Under the pieces are notes generated by a model. The model did not search any database. It saw only the letters and a list, made by a program, of their open reading frames with translations, and was not told the DNA's origin. Positions 36,173 through 38,861 of a stretch of DNA of 38,861 nt are shown here, piece by piece. The translations under genes were made by a program, and so were the position numbers. Numbering within the stretch: position 1 is the stretch's first letter; every line of letters begins with the position of its first letter. The stretch lies in contig JAEVYS010000116.1 in the NCBI GenBank assembly GCA_023392635.1, positions 1 to 38,861 on the forward strand, in the 5' to 3' direction. The stretch is from Actinomycetes bacterium. GTDB lineage: Bacteria > Actinomycetota > Actinomycetes > Propionibacteriales > Propionibacteriaceae.

Positions 36173-37414
36173 TCAGACCAGGAAGCGATAGAAGGGGCTG
36201 TCGGAGGCGACGACCTCGAAGGTGATCGGGCTGGCGTCCATCTTCATCAGCAGCTCGCTGAACGACGCCGGGTCGCCGAGTTCGATGCCGACCAGCGCAG
36301 GGCCGGTCTCCCGATTGCTGCGCTTCACGTACTCGAAGTGGGTGATGTCGTCGTCGGGGCCGAGCACCTCGTCGAGGAAGCGCCGCAGCGCGCCCGGCTC
36401 CTGCGGGAAGTTCACCAGGAAGTAGTGCTTGCGGCCCTCGTAGACCAGTGACCGCTCGACGATCTCGGCGTAGCGGGACACGTCGTTGTTGCCACCGGAA
36501 ACGATCACCACCACGGTCTGGCCGGGCTCGGGCTGGTAGAGCCCGAGGCTCGCCGCGGCGAGGGCACCGGCTGGCTCGGTGACGATTCCCTCGGTCTGGT
36601 ACAGCGCCAACATCTCCGAGCAGATGCGCCCCTCGGGCACCGGGTAGAGGGCCGGGCGGTGGCTCGCCACGACCTGATAGGTGAGGTCGCCGGCGCGCCG
36701 GACGGCCGCCCCGTCGACGAACGTGTCGAGGTGCGGCAGCTCGACCGGCCCACCCGCGGTGAGCGCTGCGGCCATCGACGCTGCGCCGGCCGGCTCGGCG
36801 CCCACCACCCGGGTGGCCGGATGCCGCTCGGCCAAGTAGGCGAGACAGCCGGAGATCATCCCGCCGCCGCCCACGGGCGCGACCAGGACGTCCGGCGCCC
36901 GGCCGAACTGCTCGACGATCTCCTTGGCGACCGTGCCCTGGCCCGCGATCGTTCGGGGGTCGTCGAAGGCGGGGACGACGGTGGCGCCGGTGTGCCCCGA
37001 CTCGGCCCGGGCCGCTTCGGCGGCATCGTCGTAGGTGTCACCGGTCACCGCGAGGTCGACCCGGCCCTCGCCGAGGGCAAGGATTCGTTCCCGCTTCTGG
37101 CGGGGCGTGGTCGCCGGCACGAAGATGCGGCCGTGGATGCCGAGTCGCGCGCACGCAAAAGCGACGCCCTGGCCGTGGTTGCCGGCGGAGGCGCACACCA
37201 CGCCGGCGCTGCGCTGGGTGTCATCGAGCTGGCAGATCAGGTTGTAGGCGCCGCGGATCTTGTAGGACCGCACCGGCTGGAGGTCCTCCCGCTTCAGCCA
37301 CACCGCGGCGCCGGTGGCGGCGCTGAGCCGCTCGTTGAGCTGCAGCGGGGTTCGGGTGACCACTCCGGCCAACCGTGCGGCGGCCTCGTCCACGGCCCGG
37401 GCATCGATCGTCAC
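36173..37414 (-). CDS. ilvA: Threonine dehydratase (threonine ammonia-lyase)
   Basis: IlvA converts threonine to 2-oxobutanoate and ammonia, the first step of isoleucine synthesis. SYKIRGAYN holds the PLP lysine (Lys52), and CASAGNHGQGVAFACARLGI and VLVAPVGGGGMISGC are the cofactor-phosphate loops. The last 90 residues (HYFLVNFPQEPGALRRFLDE, ITHFEYVKRSNRETGPALVG) form one ACT-like domain, the short allosteric version typical of actinobacteria. Total length is 413. The GTG at 37414 lies 6 nt after a minus-strand CAGAAT (37426-37421), which decides the start; a longer frame upstream is not needed. Feedback inhibition by isoleucine is expected from the family. Confidence 0.94.
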   Translation of the reverse strand: MTIDARAVDEAAARLAGVVTRTPLQLNERLSAATGAAVWLKREDLQPVRSYKIRGAYNLICQLDDTQRSAGVVCASAGNHGQGVAFACARLGIHGRIFVPATTPRQKRERILALGEGRVDLAVTGDTYDDAAEAARAESGHTGATVVPAFDDPRTIAGQGTVAKEIVEQFGRAPDVLVAPVGGGGMISGCLAYLAERHPATRVVGAEPAGAASMAAALTAGGPVELPHLDTFVDGAAVRRAGDLTYQVVASHRPALYPVPEGRICSEMLALYQTEGIVTEPAGALAAASLGLYQPEPGQTVVVIVSGGNNDVSRYAEIVERSLVYEGRKHYFLVNFPQEPGALRRFLDEVLGPDDDITHFEYVKRSNRETGPALVGIELGDPASFSELLMKMDASPITFEVVASDSPFYRFLV

Positions 37415-37420
37415 GGCCTC

Positions 37421-37426
37421 ATTCTG
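37421..37426 (-). promoter_or_regulatory. ilvA leaderless -10 element
   Basis: CAGAAT on the minus strand ends 6 nt before GTG 37414, the same hexamer as at mca. I see no leader peptide or attenuator in front of ilvA. Confidence 0.45.
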
Positions 37427-37474
37427 GCACCGCCCCTCCGCCTTGCTGAGGACAGGTGGCGGCCGTCCCACCGT

Positions 37475-37494
37475 CGGTGCGGGACTCCGCACCG
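37475..37494 (-). terminator. rmuC terminator hairpin
   Basis: CGGTGCGG (37475-37482) pairs perfectly with CCGCACCG (37487-37494) around GACT. It begins 35 nt after the rmuC stop on the minus strand. No T-run follows. Confidence 0.45.
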
Positions 37495-37529
37495 ATCCCT
37501 GGATGACGGGGGTGGAGTGGCGGCGGGGA

Positions 37530-38861
37530 TCAGGCGGTGCGGGTGCCGCTCACCGTAGGGGTGACGGCTTCGCCCGCGAGCAGGTCGTCGAGCTCGGGCT
37601 GCGCCCGCGTCAAGGAGAGCTCGTCGGCGCGCCCGCGTCCGATCATCGGGGTGACGCCGACCGCGTCCTCGACGAGCTCCACCGTGGTCAGCGGCCGGAC
37701 GGCAGCCTCCGAGGCGCGGACCTCTGCCAGTTCCTTCTCCACCACCTGCAGGTCCCGCAGCTTGCGGGCCGCAGGGAACACCCGTCCCTCGATCGAGCCG
37801 ACCGCCTCGTTGTACGCGCCGACCGCCGAGGTGAGCGAGCGCCCCACTTTGTCGAAGTGCTTGCCCAGGGTGCCCAGCCGGTCGTAGAGCTCACGCCCGA
37901 GGCTGAACACCTCCTGCGCGGACTCGGCCAGCGCTGCCTGCCGCCACGAGAACGCGATCGTCTTCAGCATCGCGATCAGCGAGCTGGGGGTGGCGAGCAT
38001 CACCGACCGGTCCGCCGCGTACTCCAGCAGCGACGGCAGCTGGTTGAACGCCTCCGCCGCCAGCGCCTCGCTGGCCAGGAACAGCACGACGAACTCGGGA
38101 GTGCCGCCACCGTCGGCCTTGTAGTAGTCCTTGCGCGAGAGCTGGTCGACGTGGGTCTGCACGTTCTTCGCGAACAGCGCCAGCGAGCGGCTCCGCTCGG
38201 CCGGATCCTCGGCTTCCTGCGCATCGAGGAAGGCGCTCAGCGGCACCTTCGAGTCGACGTACACGAACCGGCCCTCGGTGAGCGTGACCTTGAGGTCGGG
38301 GCGGATGGTGGCGCCCGACGTGGTCTGGGTGGTCTGCTGCTGCACGAAATCGCAGTGCTCGACCATGCCGGCCAGCTCGACGACACGCTTGAGCTGCAGC
38401 TCGCCCCACGCCCCTCGCACCTGGGGCTTGCGCAGCGCCGTGACCAGCGCCGCGGTCTCGCGGCGCAGGGTCTCGCCGGTCAGGCGCACCTCACCCACCT
38501 GGTTGCGCAGGTCGGTGGCCATCGCCACGCGTTCCTTCTCCACCTCGGTCAGCCGGTCGTTGAAGCGCTGCAGGCTCTCGCGCACAGGGGTGAGCAACTG
38601 GTCGGTGGCCTGCTGCCGCGCCTGCGCCGACTCATCGAGCCGGCGCGCCTGGTGCTCGATCGTCTCCGCCGACAGCGCCTTGAACTGGGTCAGCAGCTGC
38701 TCGCGGTCGGCGGCGATCTCCTCCGCGCGCTGCACCGCGGCGTTGCGCTCAGCGAGGGCACCGGCGATCATCGCCTTCGCCTCCGCCAGGTCGGCGAAGG
38801 CGTCGGCCCGCTCCGTGCGTGCGTCGGAGGCCTCGGCGCGCGCCACGGCAACCTCCAGCTG
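37530..38861 (-). CDS. rmuC: DNA recombination protein RmuC, 5' end cut by the window
   Basis: The visible 443 codons encode a long N-terminal coiled coil (about 1-150, alternating Ala/Glu/Arg heptads) and the RmuC nuclease-like core. QVRGAWGELQLKRVVELAGM, IRPDLKVTLTEGRFVYVDSK, and VVLFLASEALAAEAFN are diagnostic of that core. The restriction-endonuclease-like fold supplies Asp, Glu and Lys of the putative active site. RmuC limits inversions at short inverted repeats. The frame stays open to the window edge, so the true start, probably with a membrane anchor, lies beyond 38861. The acidic C-terminal tail is variable in the family. Confidence 0.9.
   Translation of the reverse strand, partial: QLEVAVARAEASDARTERADAFADLAEAKAMIAGALAERNAAVQRAEEIAADREQLLTQFKALSAETIEHQARRLDESAQARQQATDQLLTPVRESLQRFNDRLTEVEKERVAMATDLRNQVGEVRLTGETLRRETAALVTALRKPQVRGAWGELQLKRVVELAGMVEHCDFVQQQTTQTTSGATIRPDLKVTLTEGRFVYVDSKVPLSAFLDAQEAEDPAERSRSLALFAKNVQTHVDQLSRKDYYKADGGGTPEFVVLFLASEALAAEAFNQLPSLLEYAADRSVMLATPSSLIAMLKTIAFSWRQAALAESAQEVFSLGRELYDRLGTLGKHFDKVGRSLTSAVGAYNEAVGSIEGRVFPAARKLRDLQVVEKELAEVRASEAAVRPLTTVELVEDAVGVTPMIGRGRADELSLTRAQPELDDLLAGEAVTPTVSGTRTA

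Overview
The window looks like chromosomal DNA from a high-GC actinobacterium. The evidence is very GC-rich coding sequence, a mycothiol S-conjugate amidase (mca), a PIN-PhoH fusion (PhoH2), an Rv1086-like short-chain Z-prenyl synthase, and many start codons lying 6-8 nt after a TANNNT-like -10 hexamer (leaderless mRNAs). The order greA, DUF4307, mca, small membrane protein, YyaL, hemolysin III, Z-prenyl synthase matches what I remember of Mycobacterium tuberculosis Rv1080c-Rv1086. PhoH2 and xseB-xseA-ispH recall Rv1095 and Rv1107c-Rv1110. A member of Propionibacteriales is my guess, with low confidence. I see no tRNA, rRNA, CRISPR, IS transposase or prophage.

Layout. 1-2.8 kb: the 3' end of a YpfJ-like metallopeptidase gene, a D12-class adenine methyltransferase, a lipoprotein and a 3-methyladenine DNA glycosylase. 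2.8-8.9 kb: a six-gene Mrp Na+/H+ antiporter operon on the minus strand (A-B fusion, C, D, E, F, G) with every junction overlapping. 8.9-9.5 kb: about 600 nt without a gene, bounded in part by two mutually inverted hairpins; this may be a structured RNA. 9.5-14.3 kb: SRPBCC protein, DUF2277, MsrA, Ung, AI-2E-family permease, then a LiaX/YvlB-like protein with a DUF2089 zinc-ribbon/HTH regulator behind a large palindrome. 14.4-20.1 kb: the mycobacteria-like greA-to-Z-prenyl-synthase block. 20.2-25.3 kb: GH31 glycosidase, PhoH2, DUF2237 protein and a spermidine-synthase-like protein. 25.4-28.8 kb: acetyl-CoA synthetase, an HTH/VWA gene pair and a VOC protein. 28.9-31.3 kb: xseB-xseA and the divergent ispH. 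31.7-35.1 kb: an OpuC/ProU-type osmoprotectant ABC importer. 35.2-38.9 kb: EamA exporter, IlvA and RmuC (its 5' end lies outside the window).

Four gene ends carry palindromic copies of a core GGGGACGGTTCC (eight copies in all), which look like a REP-type repeat family serving as terminators. The most unusual material is the hairpin-bounded region upstream of the Mrp operon, the LiaX-like/DUF2089 operon with its operator, the HTH-VWA module, the PhoH2 leader, and the repeat family.
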